Source of the DNA: Phytophthora colocasiae
Taxonomy: Eukaryota > Oomycota > Peronosporomycetes > Peronosporales > Peronosporaceae
NCBI GenBank assembly: GCA_018806915.1
Contig: JAGKQI010000102.1
Location: 434,001 to 498,000 of the forward strand
Direction: 5' to 3'
DNA length: 64,000 nt
Made by a program: the position numbers and the translations under genes. Below, piece after piece: positions 22,301-32,051 of this stretch. The stretch's first letter is position 1, and each line of letters opens with the position of its first letter. A model generated the notes under the pieces. It did no database searches. It was not told the DNA's origin and saw nothing but the letters and a program-made list of their open reading frames with translations.

Positions 22301-22667
22301 GTGATAGCAACAAGGAGCTGTTGAAGGAGGCTACTTCGATCAACAAGAGTCTATCGGCGCTGGGGAACGTGATATGTGCACTCGCTAAAAAGGTACGCTT
22401 TGTTGACCGACTTAAATTCCCAGCTTAATGATCTAAGAATTCGGTGTCCCCTCTCCCTCTACCCAGTCGAATCATGTTCCCTTCCGCGACTCGAAGCTGA
22501 CCCATTTTTTGAGTTCATCCCTCGGTGGAGACAGCAAGACGCTTATGATCTGCAATTTGTCACCGCTTGGCGAGCATCGCGATGAAACGCTTAATTCGTT
22601 GCGGTTCGCTAAAATGGTGAATTCTTGCGAGATCGCTTACCCTTCAAGGGTATCCAGTCGATCCTAG
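19341..22667 (+). CDS. C-terminal motor kinesin (kinesin-14 family)
   Basis: Microtubule motor with the motor domain at its C-terminus, as in minus-end-directed kinesin-14 (Ncd/KIFC). Ten exons: 19341-19904, 19968-20120, 20181-21059, 21126-21212, 21278-21519, 21582-21795, 21874-22061, 22138-22204, 22273-22392, 22467-22667; the phases close to 904 aa. Residues 1-180 are Ser-rich and disordered; about 190-535 is a long coiled coil. The neck and motor begin at [14 protein letters not shown]. The P-loop GQTGSGKT spans 639-646 across the exon 5/6 junction; switch I is NDRSSRSH and switch II is VDLAGSE. Near the end are [14 protein letters not shown] and [10 protein letters not shown]. The start could also be the ATG at 19395. 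It converges on the PX gene with 97 bp between. Confidence 0.92.
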
Positions 22668-22764
22668 ATAGGGCATGCTGTTCATAGACAAATTTCTTCG
22701 GGTGACTTTACCTCTATTCTTTTTTGTGTTAAGCTTGACAAACTTTAATCCATTTACATTTAGT

Positions 22765-24284
22765 TTATATTATCGAATTTGAGTGGTACGAGCGCACAGA
22801 GGCAACATCCTCGAAGTATTCCTATTGATCATCGCCATTGTAGTTCAGCAAAAGTACCAACAAGAGCACAACCTGGACACGTACCACTTCGAGGAACTCG
22901 CAGAGTGCTTGAGACGTGTACGGAGCCAGCTTTGGGTGATGCAAAACTTGCTTCAGATACATTTCGAGGCGTGACTTCAGAGACCGAGGACGTTCCTTCC
23001 ACGATATTAGTTTCCTTTCGTCGTATTCCTCTGGTGGCAATGGGCAATCTGCGCGAACTTCTTCAGGGAGCTGTCACCACAACACACCACGAAGTAACGT
23101 TAAAATGACTCAAGACTTCGTAACTTTTCGTTCTAACCTCATCATCAAGAGCAGCAAAGTCGCTATATGGCCGTCGCAGAGTCCAATGATCTTCGTCTGT
23201 CCGTACGACAATTTTAAAAGAGACGAAGTACTTGTTGCCCCAAATGGAAGAAGTCGTGGATGGGATCGTGATGTCAAGCGTCGCTCGGTCTTGAGCACTT
23301 TTCGAAGATGATGGCTAGTAGACATAGTCAGCGATATCCTTCAAGCAACGATTGTTTTCCAACACTTACGTAAGCCACGAGTTCCCAGTCCTTGAAGGAA
23401 CCATATAATGAGACTGGCGGCTGGTGGTGTGTCGAGTTGAGATAAGCGGATGGAGTATTTACCTCAGTCGGATACGAGATAAATTCCGGAGTAACCATGG
23501 TAGGTCGCACAATCATGAAAAGTACGAGAATGGCAGATGCAGCGTAGCACACACCTCCATACACCATGCTGGTTATGTACGCCGATGCGTCATCGTCGCC
23601 CTCATTAGAGCAGGCAGCAAACGTTCCGTTTGCAATCAAAAAATAAGTGGCATCCAGCCACTTGAGGAACCAAAACAACCGCAAATACAGCGACGGCGTT
23701 AATCCTCGCCGATACTCCATCCACAAAATGCTCGATGACATGCCCTGAACAGAAGTAAATCAATAAGTAAAACAATGCTAGCACAAATCCGCCACACTCA
23801 CCCACACTAGCGTTTCCATCATTGTCACCACGTTCTGTTGGTTCCGACCGAACGGTTGGTGGTATAACAACCACGAGCAGAAAATCTCTTGGTACAACCA
23901 GCGCAAACCATTGAGCAGGAACAGCGTGAATGATGCTGCTAGCTTCCCGCAGAACTGAAGATATCAAAACGAGTTGCACTTTAGTACATTAAAAACTGCA
24001 TCCAAACCACAGCTACTCACGTCCAAAGGGAAGGCAATTTCAGACAAGTAAGTCATTGGCTTGGGCGCCAATACGCGTGTGCCATAGATTATGCCCACGA
24101 AGAGGAAGACAGCGTCTGCTGCCAACATGATACCCTGCTCGCCAGTTACGCTGTGCATCTCGGGCAGCTCCTGGCTCGGCGCCACTCCCGCCATCTCTGC
24201 ACGCACTGTCAACACTCCACAGAGCACACAAATCGACAGTGGCGCCCGCCAGCGGCGACGGAAGAGAGTGCGACACATCCACAT
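22765..24284 (-). CDS. Membrane protein with C-terminal PX domain
   Basis: Seven exons, all introns phase 0: 24021-24284, 23802-23954, 23463-23744, 23370-23420, 23138-23314, 22885-23070, 22765-22821; 389 aa. The N-terminus looks like a signal peptide or first helix (RAPLSICVLCGVLTVRAEMA). Hydrophobic segments follow at about 50-66 (IMLAADAVFLFVGIIYG), 90-110, 160-175 and 197-217 (YAASAILVLFMIVRP). Residues about 237-371 form a PX domain: YFVSFKIVVRT, RRPYSDFAAL (the basic phosphate-binding motif), the proline loop CPLPPEEYDE, and the closing helices SRLEMYLKQVLHHPKL and ALCEFLEV. PX domains usually bind PI3P. A multi-pass membrane region fused to PX is uncommon, and I know no named family with it. 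Confidence 0.75.
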
Positions 24285-24390
24285 CAAGTCGCAGCTAATA
24301 ATCAGGCGATCTCTGATTGGATGAAAACGTTTACTTAAAATGTAGCCATCTGACTGTTGAAAGTGCCGCTTCAGTAGGCATTAATCACAC

Positions 24391-27300
24391 ATGACGACTA
24401 GCAGCATGATGAAGGACTACGTGCGCAGACAGCTACGCTATTGGGTGGATAACTATAAGGATGACATGTTGCCTCGCGACTTTATGACTAAATCGTACAC
24501 CAAGACACAACTGATGATCCCAGAAATCAGTGAGCAAATCTAAAGATTTAGTGGAAGTTGAAGTGATTCTAACATAGCACCGCATTGCGTCTGTGATGCA
24601 TCTACCACCACCGCTGTTAGTTACGAGTGTCCATTGCATTGAGTTGACGATTGCTGTGCCGTCATGGACTAATAAGGACAAGGAGGCAGCGCACAAACCT
24701 GTTTTAGTCCACGCGAACGAGCTGCTGGTGCAGGTACGGAATATCTGGGAGTGCAGCAGCAAGGTCCGACGAAACGCGGAGGAGCGCATACAAGCCGCGT
24801 TACTGGAGCCTGATCCTTTAGGATCTACTGCTGCGATGCTTGAATTTGCTCGAGCCGTCAATGATCGGACGAAACTTGTGGTGGACAAATTACGTGTGCA
24901 GATTTTTGTTGGTGGTGTATCTCGTGTGGAATTTATTCTCGCAGATTTGAATGCGCGAACAACGGATGCATTGTGGGAGGACGTGAAAGACCCTACACTT
25001 TGTGTGGATTATTCTCCTGATCATTTAGTGCAAACTCGGTTTAAGGCCATGTCATTTATGCTTAGCGTTGGGGTAAACCCTGCTGACACGGGTGCTAAGT
25101 TGTCAACTATTTACATGATGAAGAAGGCACCTGTTATTATACGAGTAACCCGATTTTACCATCGTAAAGAAATGGCATCCTCTTGGAAAAGGCACATGCA
25201 GCTTGTGGAAGTAAATTGTAGTGCGATGAAACTGGAATTGGGAGTTGCGGAGTTCATGGAGGTGTATACTGTCGCATCAACACTCTGCAACTGGATTTTA
25301 AATGGTAAAAGCCCTGGAAGTTTAGCTTTATCTGCGCCTATGGATGGCATGGATTCTGATCGAGAACCGCTCGGTTCGAGTAAAGCAGATCAACCGCATA
25401 TTGAGCTGCAAATCACATTCCGCATCACTATAGAGGCGAAGTTAAAATTTACATCTCCTACTGAAGGACCTCAGGAACTGGTACTCACTGCCGATCGTTC
25501 TGCAGGAAATATAATTTTTCATAAGAGCGGTGTTCGTGAGTTCCAAATGAGCCTGCATGAGCTAGCCGTACGGTTCCGAGGATATGTGGTATTTCGACTG
25601 AAGCCTGACCGTGAGATTTTCCACGTGGAGCAGCGTTTTGGGTCACTCTCTGTTCGATGGCGCGTGCAAAGCATACTTTGTCGAATTGATGATGACCTTG
25701 TAGCCGTACTGATCGAAATGCACCGTTTTGTAAATGAGAAGGAGGAAGCCATCGTGATCCGTTGTGGAACCTGTCACCAACAAATCAGTTTAGATATGAT
25801 CGACGTTCACGTTTGCCCACCTCGTAGCGGCAGCAGATCTATGCCTTCGACACCACATTCCGGTCAAACTGTTCAATAGCTTTGCAGAATCATCAAGCGT
25901 GGACAATAGCACATTCGAGACTGGTGGAGACGAAGAAAAAAGTATAAATATGAACGGACCGCCAATAGTACATGCCGTTTTACATATGGGCGAGTTGGAG
26001 CTGCAGACAGGGAGCGAATTGGCAAAACTGTTCCTTGGATTGTGTGGAATGAGAGAACCGCAAGACGTTGTCGGTCGTACAATGACTACCAAGTTATCAA
26101 ATATGAGGCTGACTACAGAATCAAACGAATTTTCGGGAGGTGCAGTATTTGTTCCAGCCCTCCCGTTGGCTTTTCAAATGCTGGAATGCTCTTTACAAGG
26201 ATGTGGTTGCATTTTGGGGTATAAGGGAATGACTATTCACGAAGACACTAGTTCGAGTGACCTTTTCAACTTTCGCTGGCCTGCTCACCTTTTTCTTGAT
26301 GTCACGCATTTTTCTATCTCAGCTCAAGATTCTGCTGTAGCAGTCGAGAACATTCAAATACGATCAAGTTTCTCGGACGGCAGTCGCATTTGTTCCTCTT
26401 CTCAGCCTCAACTGAGTTTTCATGTGAACATGGATAAAATGCGCTGCCGATTAGACGACACTCTGATCAAGCTGATCCGACAAATGTTCGAGCAGACTGG
26501 GGAGTCAACATCGCGATCGAGGACTACTATGATGTCTCTTTTCTTCGGGGTACTGCAGGTTCGTGCTGTGGAGTTCACGTTGCAAAACAACAGCGTCAGA
26601 GAGGCCCGTGCGAAGTCACTGCTGAAACAAGCTATTGTGGTATTCGATAATCAACTTGGCTTCCTGTGTACTCAAAGCTCTCTCGATTTCAAAACAATTT
26701 TGAACTCTCAGAGGATGCAGTTTGTACATCGTCAAGCCCCTGTAATTCGTACCAATGTTGTATCTCCCATTCGTATGGAAGTGCCTACCTCCGATAAAAC
26801 TAACCCGGGAGATGATGAAAACGAGAACGCTGCAATCGAAACAGGATCATCGTTTACGTCTGGCGAAAATGGCATCACCGAACCAGACCTGACTGAAAAA
26901 GAGGATATTGTTGTCGACACTCAAAGTGATTCTCATGATACCTATGCAAATGCAGAAATTACGGATGAACCACCGGAGCTTGAGCGAGAAGATGCGTGCC
27001 GGTGTATCCAACGTGTGGTGCGACGAAAGAACCTTGTTCGACAGCAGAAACAACATTTTAAAGCGGACGATTACGAGCCAGGACTGATACATTCTATTCA
27101 AACTTCAACACAACTAGTAACGGAAGAAGAACCGAAGCTTGGAGTTGTAACAAAGCCACCACCAATTAGCTCAACTGTCGAGAACAGCAATCCCCTAACG
27201 CCTTCCCCGCGAAAATCAAATATGGGAATTCTAAGTCCAATCATGATTTTGAACCCCGAGCGACTTTGTCGGGGAAATTCGAGGTGGGATCAACAAATTA

Positions 27301-28539
27301 ATGAGCCCATTGAGTCGAACTCCAGACAGTATTCGAGGTGGCATCAACAAATTAATAGGTCCGATAAATCGTTCACTCTCACCGACAGGGAGGAGACCAT
27401 CCACCGAATCTGCTGCTCCAGTCGTGGAAGTGGCTTGCTATAACGTTGCAACAGCTGAAACATGTTCAAATGGCAATGGCGTTGAGCTTTCTTCAGCGAG
27501 AAAGTCACAGGAATTACGAGAATCTGCCGCCAGTTCCGATACTTTGTCGAAGGATAAATCGTGCACCCACTTATTGCCGAAAGATGCGACTGGGAGCTCA
27601 AAGCGAGGCGTATTATCGTCGCGTGAAGATACACATCTGTCGAAGCTAAATGGGTTTAGTGAGGCTAAGTTAGCAGCTCTTCCTGAAGTTGTACGTGTAC
27701 TGGTTCAAGTAGGTGAGTGCCGACTTTGTGTTGTGATCAACCCGCGCGAAAACGTCGAGTATCTGTGTCGAGAAATTGTTCGGCGATATAATGAGTGTTT
27801 CTCAACGGGTCGTGGAAATATTACGTTTGTATCACTACAAGACAAACACGGCGGAGTTTTCTCCCCTAAGGATACTGTGGCTGTCGTGATTTTCCTAGCA
27901 CCAAGTGAACTACTATTTGCACACCCACATGAACAAAATGGGCAGATCCGCTCATTGGCTTGGGTAACCAGAGGTTCGCCGTCGACTACTCGAACAAAAG
28001 CGTGCCAAGACCCACGTTCAGGGACAGCTGACACAGATACAGACCGAAAACTTTTGCGTTGTTCAAGACTTCCACTTCCACTTGTTATTGCGTTACTTGC
28101 CAATGAATCGGAGCGTGAGTTAATTCGTTTGGGGTCTTGCAAACGACCAAACGAGGAAACTGATGAAGACTGGCCGGATTTGGCGCTGAATGCTGCATCA
28201 CTTAATGATGATATTAATCCTCTCGTTGTGGAGATTGCGTGGCATGACACAAGCATCGAAGTTACCAACGACGATGTCTTTGCTCTTTGTCGCCAGCTTT
28301 TGGGTCTCTGCACATCCAGAGCAACCAGTAAATACATTGGCAAAATCTTACGTGGTCGATTGAAAGTCGATTCTAGTAATCCTTTGGTTGAGTGGGCATG
28401 CCGGAGGAGGGTGGCAATGGTAAAGGAAGAAAATACCGACAAATCTACGGAACCGTCAACTGAAGAGCAAATGCTGGATATGTCATACGAGCAACTTAAA
28501 AAAGTTGTGCAAGACACTTATGGCGTCTACACACCCTGA
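24391..28539 (+). CDS. Chorein-N / BLTP3-like lipid-transfer protein, frame disturbed
   Basis: The N-terminus resembles the chorein domain of bridge-like lipid-transfer proteins of the UHRF1BP1/BLTP3 and VPS13 type: MMKDYVRRQLRYWVDNYKDD, then IASVMHLPPPLLVTSVHCIE and IAVPSW. Visible parts: 24391-24529, then 24578-25823, a 64-nt GT-AG intron 25824-25887, then 25888 to about 27257, continuing in a shifted frame to 28539. A Ser/Pro linker, one IQ-like motif (CRCIQRVVRRKNLVRQQ) and an 18-aa duplicated motif (IRGGINKL) precede a C-terminal region of unknown fold. Two problems: the exon 1/2 junction does not close in phase (see findings), and a C4 run at 27254-27257 needs one base fewer for continuity. 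It may be a functional gene with base-call errors or a young pseudogene. Another continuation past 28539, in the original frame, is possible. Confidence 0.6.
27277..27356 (+). repeat. 54-bp tandem coding repeat in the chorein-like gene
   Basis: ATTCGAGGTGG begins at 27277 and again at 27331. The period is 54 nt, or 18 codons, and the first 26 nt are nearly identical. In the frame used downstream it encodes IRGGINKLMSPLSRTPDS followed by IRGGINKLIGP. Its in-frame period supports that downstream frame as the true one from at least 27277. Confidence 0.75.
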
Positions 28540-28768
28540 TCCAAAACGAGCGGTACCGTGACATACCTGTATTTTTACGTTGGCAAATGACCATGGGATC
28601 AAGCAGCTTCAACGCATTTTTCCCATTAAAGATTTGTAAGTGAGATTGGTTCCTTCACAAGTGCTGGCATCTTATGTCATCGATATTATTAGTGGAAGAT
28701 TGAAAGAAGGAGCAAGCCCCATCAGTGCATATTCAATCGTGCTGCAAACAACTCGTGTCAGTAGTAAC

Positions 28769-29449
28769 ATGGTGTTGGAGCACCGCCGTACGATTATCTG
28801 CAAAAGTGGAAGCACCAACAACCATCACGCAGATATCAATAAGGTCAGGCGCTGCACAGAGTCGATTACACGGTCCAAACGCGTTCAACACAGAAGGCGG
28901 GTATTAGCCAGGCAGAATCAGTTCGAGTTTAATGAGGAAGACACCATTGCCCAAGCAGATCTGACTGAGATTTCGTTGGCTGGCGAGAACTTACCACAAC
29001 GTGAAGAAAACGATGTCAACAGCAACTCGGAGCCGATTGAAAGGCTAATCGAGAGTGCTAAAGCCGGAGACCTTCGAACATTTCAACGAGCGTGTACACG
29101 AATGATCCAGAACCATCTTCGACTTGACGCGCCTGGTTATATGGGCTGGACAGCGGCACATTGGGCCGCTCGTGAGGGACACGTCACCTTGCTGGAGCAC
29201 TTGACAATATGTCACGCTAATCTGGAAGCTGTGGATCGAAAAGGAGACACTCTTCTGCACAAAGCGGCAGCAAATGGCCAACCAGCCGCTTGCCAATGGC
29301 TGCTGGATCACGGTTTTAGCGTCAAGACACGAAACAACAACAGCAGCACACCACTGGATCTAGCCCAAGAGCACGTTGTCCTCTCAAGACGAAGCAACGC
29401 TGCTGTACTTTGCGAGCAAATCCTTCTACAGTACAATACTTCCTCCTGA
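28769..29449 (+). CDS. Ankyrin-repeat protein
   Basis: About 226 aa from the first in-frame ATG; the open frame extends upstream to 28640, so a spliced 5' exon (for example one ending at the GTAAGT of 28636) is possible but does not close cleanly in phase. The N-terminal half is basic and then acidic (RRRVLARQNQFEFNEED). The C-terminal half carries three ankyrin repeats: GYMGWTAAHWAAREGHVTLL, KGDTLLHKAAANGQPAACQW and NNSSTPLDLAQEHV. The function is unknown; ankyrin repeats mediate protein binding. It could conceivably be a 3' portion of the preceding chorein-like gene, but a stop at 28539 and about 230 bp separate them. Confidence 0.6.
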   Translation: MVLEHRRTIICKSGSTNNHHADINKVRRCTESITRSKRVQHRRRVLARQNQFEFNEEDTIAQADLTEISLAGENLPQREENDVNSNSEPIERLIESAKAGDLRTFQRACTRMIQNHLRLDAPGYMGWTAAHWAAREGHVTLLEHLTICHANLEAVDRKGDTLLHKAAANGQPAACQWLLDHGFSVKTRNNNSSTPLDLAQEHVVLSRRSNAAVLCEQILLQYNTSS

Positions 29450-29497
29450 ACAAATGAAATAGACTCATCACGCGATTTTCTACCTGTATTCCTCCTT

Positions 29498-30359
29498 TTA
29501 CGAAGCTAACGTGAGTTCTTTCAACCCTCCTTCACCTACATTGAGCAGCAATTTACCTTGATGATTCGCTACCATTATTTCTGCTAGCAAACTGTTAGAC
29601 GCGTTACCAGTGACCACCATCTTTGGATTCTGAGATAGCGAAGCGAGCACCTCCAAGCGCTGCATGTCAAGTTGATGAGAGCGATATTTTTTCAGTTTCT
29701 TTGCTGCTGCTCCTTCCGCACGAGCCACGATCTCCTTTGCTTTTGCTTCTCCACCACTGATGAGCTCCTGAATCTCCGCCTGCAGCTGTAAATTGCACGC
29801 TTCCTCTTCGGCCTGCACCAAACGGATATCCGTATCGGATCGAAATGCGCTTCGTATCGGCATGGATCTGCTCGATGGCTAACGAGGCTTCAGCAGCAAT
29901 TTTGTTGCATTGCACACGAGTTTCCTGAGCAATTTGCTCCTGAATTACGCGAGTGTCGGTGTCCACCATGTCGATTTCCTTCTGGATTTCGGCGCATTTT
30001 GCCTTACCAGTTTGTTCCTCTTCCATTAGCATCATCTTCCGAGCAAGTTTGGTTGTGTCAATCTCTTCTTTGTACGATAGGAGCTGCATATCGTTCATCT
30101 GCTTCATGTTCTGCTCCTTAATAGTATTCAAATGCGTCGTTCGACTTTGCATTTGCTCTACAAACGTCGGTGGGAGCTTCACGTTAGTGATAGCTACACT
30201 GGTGATCTGAACGCCGTACGGCGCGTTGAGATTCTTCTTGATATCCTCCGTCACAAAATACGGAGTCTTGTGTCCTGCATCAGGTTTGGATAATTCTCTG
30301 GGACCTTCACTGTCAAGTGGTTTGATCTCCGTTAAAAAAGGATCGGAATCGCGCTTCAA
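29498..30359 (-). pseudogene. SPFH/band-7 (prohibitin/flotillin-like) gene, 5'-truncated and frameshifted
   Basis: The minus strand encodes the end of an SPFH domain (LNAPYGVQITSVAITNVKLP) and a long Glu/Lys/Ala-rich coiled coil typical of stomatin/flotillin/prohibitin-like scaffolds. It is readable in one frame from 30359 to about 29850, then in the next frame from about 29860 to the stop at 29498 (IRLVQAEEEACNLQLQAEIQ; ending VGEGGLKELTLAS). No intron explains the switch, so a one-base frameshift lies near 29845-29862. Most of the SPFH beta-domain is missing, and the open frame starts without an ATG; a T6 run just upstream would supply one if it were one base shorter. It is either decayed or affected by homopolymer errors. 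It converges on the ankyrin gene (48 bp). Confidence 0.6.
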
Positions 30360-30360
30360 A

Positions 30361-31557
30361 AAAGCGCATTGAAAGATGCCCCCCTACGTCTTTTGTTGCG
30401 TATCTGATTGGACAAAAAGATTGATTTATTTTGGTTGCTTTAGAGTTCGATTCGGAAGATGCGGCGCAAGTCATCGACCGTTGCGCAGGCTTGAAGGCCA
30501 TCATCGGTGGTGAAAGTGCACTACAAGCAGGGCAAGTCATCTGTCAAGGCCCCAAGGGTGTTGCAGGAGCTCCAGGCTACGAATATTGCAAGAAAGACCC
30601 GGCAGGGCGGGCGGAAGGCTGCCATTTTTGTGCGGTAATGATACCGTGCTCTTTTCCAAGACCAGATACTGTACGGCACGTTGGTGCAAACGATGATACA
30701 AGGGCTGCTTTACTAACTACGGTCCTTTTCCTCTTTTGTGAAATGAATGGCAGAGTTCGTGTCCGCAAGTTGCTGCCCTCTCGCACGAGTTTCAACACTG
30801 TGGTAAGCTTTATCCACTCTGCTCTACGGGTTCGTTGGCTCGGTTTTAACGCTAGGTTCTCGTAGCTATTTTGAACAGCGCAATAGCTTAGGCTTCATCT
30901 TGTGGATTTGGCGTTGGTGCTCCAAGTGTAGCTTTGATCCCGTTTGAAATATGACACATCGTCATCGTCCAGTCCGAGAGCGTTGCTCTTTTCTTAGGTG
31001 AGTCCAGGTCATAGGGCAAGATTCCATTATACGGTAGATATTCGAGTTTCCAAACCACCACAAGAGCCACGCACCGAGAGGGTCTATACTAGAACAATCA
31101 AAGGCTTTGAGGCAGGAAGTTGAATTTGCCTTTCATGCATTGTACGATCGTAGTGCATTCTGCGCTGGAGTTGTCTGGTGCGGTATGGTATGGTATGGAT
31201 TTACGTTTACGCGTAACCTTTTTGGTGCGGTATCTGATCACTTTATCTAGCAATGAGTTCATCTCCTCGAAGTAGCGCAGGAGCTTGTTGCACCAAAGTG
31301 AGTGTGAGTTCAAAGATATTCGTCAACTTTTTGTCCAATCAAGGGGCAATTGTTTCGTAAGTTGTCCGACTTACGTTTTCACCCCAATCATTGCGAGTAT
31401 ACAAACATCAAGTGCTAGGGAATTCGCGAAAAAGTAAGTCCATCTACCTACGTTTCGACCAAAACCTCAATATATAACTTACGAAAGCACGAGAATGACA
31501 TTTTCCTGCATTGTGCCATCTCGAAGTGTATACACTTAGTGTGTTAAACACTGCGAG
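30361..31557. other. Gene-poor stretch, no confident gene
   Basis: About 1.2 kb without a recognisable complete gene. Short open frames of 60-145 codons exist on both strands (for example plus 30431-30865, minus 30888-31070 and minus 31098-31313), but several start on non-ATG codons and none has a recognisable domain. A short GGTAT repeat sits at about 31183-31199. The stretch adjoins truncated genes on both sides and reads like decayed sequence. Confidence 0.4.
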
Positions 31558-31719
31558 CTAATGCACGACAGCTTCGTCTTGGGCTGCTCGGAGCTGGACT
31601 TCCAAACCATTGGGGCCAAGCTCGTACACAAACCGGCGCACAAGGCCGGGGTCTTCTCCTTTTGAGGTGACATTGTCGGCCGTCTTGTAGCCTTTGACTG
31701 GCGTCTCGAACACGATAAA
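31558..31719 (-). pseudogene. Unidentified 3' gene fragment
   Basis: A 53-codon minus-strand frame with protein-like composition (FIVFETPVKGYKTADN then RRFVYELGPNGLEVQLRA) ends in a normal stop at 31558. The frame is closed upstream by a stop a few codons earlier, with no plausible splice. It looks like the last part of a lost gene; the family is not recognised. Confidence 0.3.
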
Positions 31720-31769
31720 CTACTTCGTGACCAGGTGTGAAACCCGAGTCCACGGCCCAGCCCCAGCCA

Positions 31770-31802
31770 CAAACTATTATGAAGGAGTCCTTCGCGTTGT
31801 GA
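31770..31802 (+). pseudogene. Last codons of a lost TKL kinase paralogue
   Basis: The 33 nt from CAAACTATTATGAAGG onward encode QTIMKESFAL and a stop. This is the exact C-terminus of the intact kinase that follows (stop at 33740), with a few synonymous changes, and the trailing TATAACTTTC is also shared. The upstream kinase body is absent. The remnant points to a former tandem kinase copy removed by deletion or unequal crossing over. Confidence 0.75.
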
Positions 31803-32051
31803 GCTATAACTTTCTGCTATTTAACCGTTGAATCAACGGCACGCAGTCGCAAGAGTAACAGGCGTTCAGGTCAGGTCAGTAGTATGGCTTATCTAAATGG
31901 CCCCAACCGTCTACATGTAGTGTTAAGCGTCCTCTCGCGAGTTTATAACCACTGCCACATGAGCCGTTTTTCACGGCTCATTCTTTAAAGTTTGTTCTGG
32001 ACGTCAGACGTTGGTGTTAGTGCTAACCTGGACAAGTGTAGGTGAGGAGCC

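Noticed and set aside
27283..27335. Intron (GTGGGA ... GACAG) joining the two chorein-gene frames
   Set aside because: It closes in phase but would remove the first copy of an in-frame 54-bp coding repeat; a one-base shift at the upstream C4 run explains the data better.
30431..30865. 144-codon plus ORF with Gly/Ala-rich start
   Set aside because: Starts on a non-ATG codon and matches no family I recognise. A neighbouring frame also reads with basic, protein-like residues but has an early stop.
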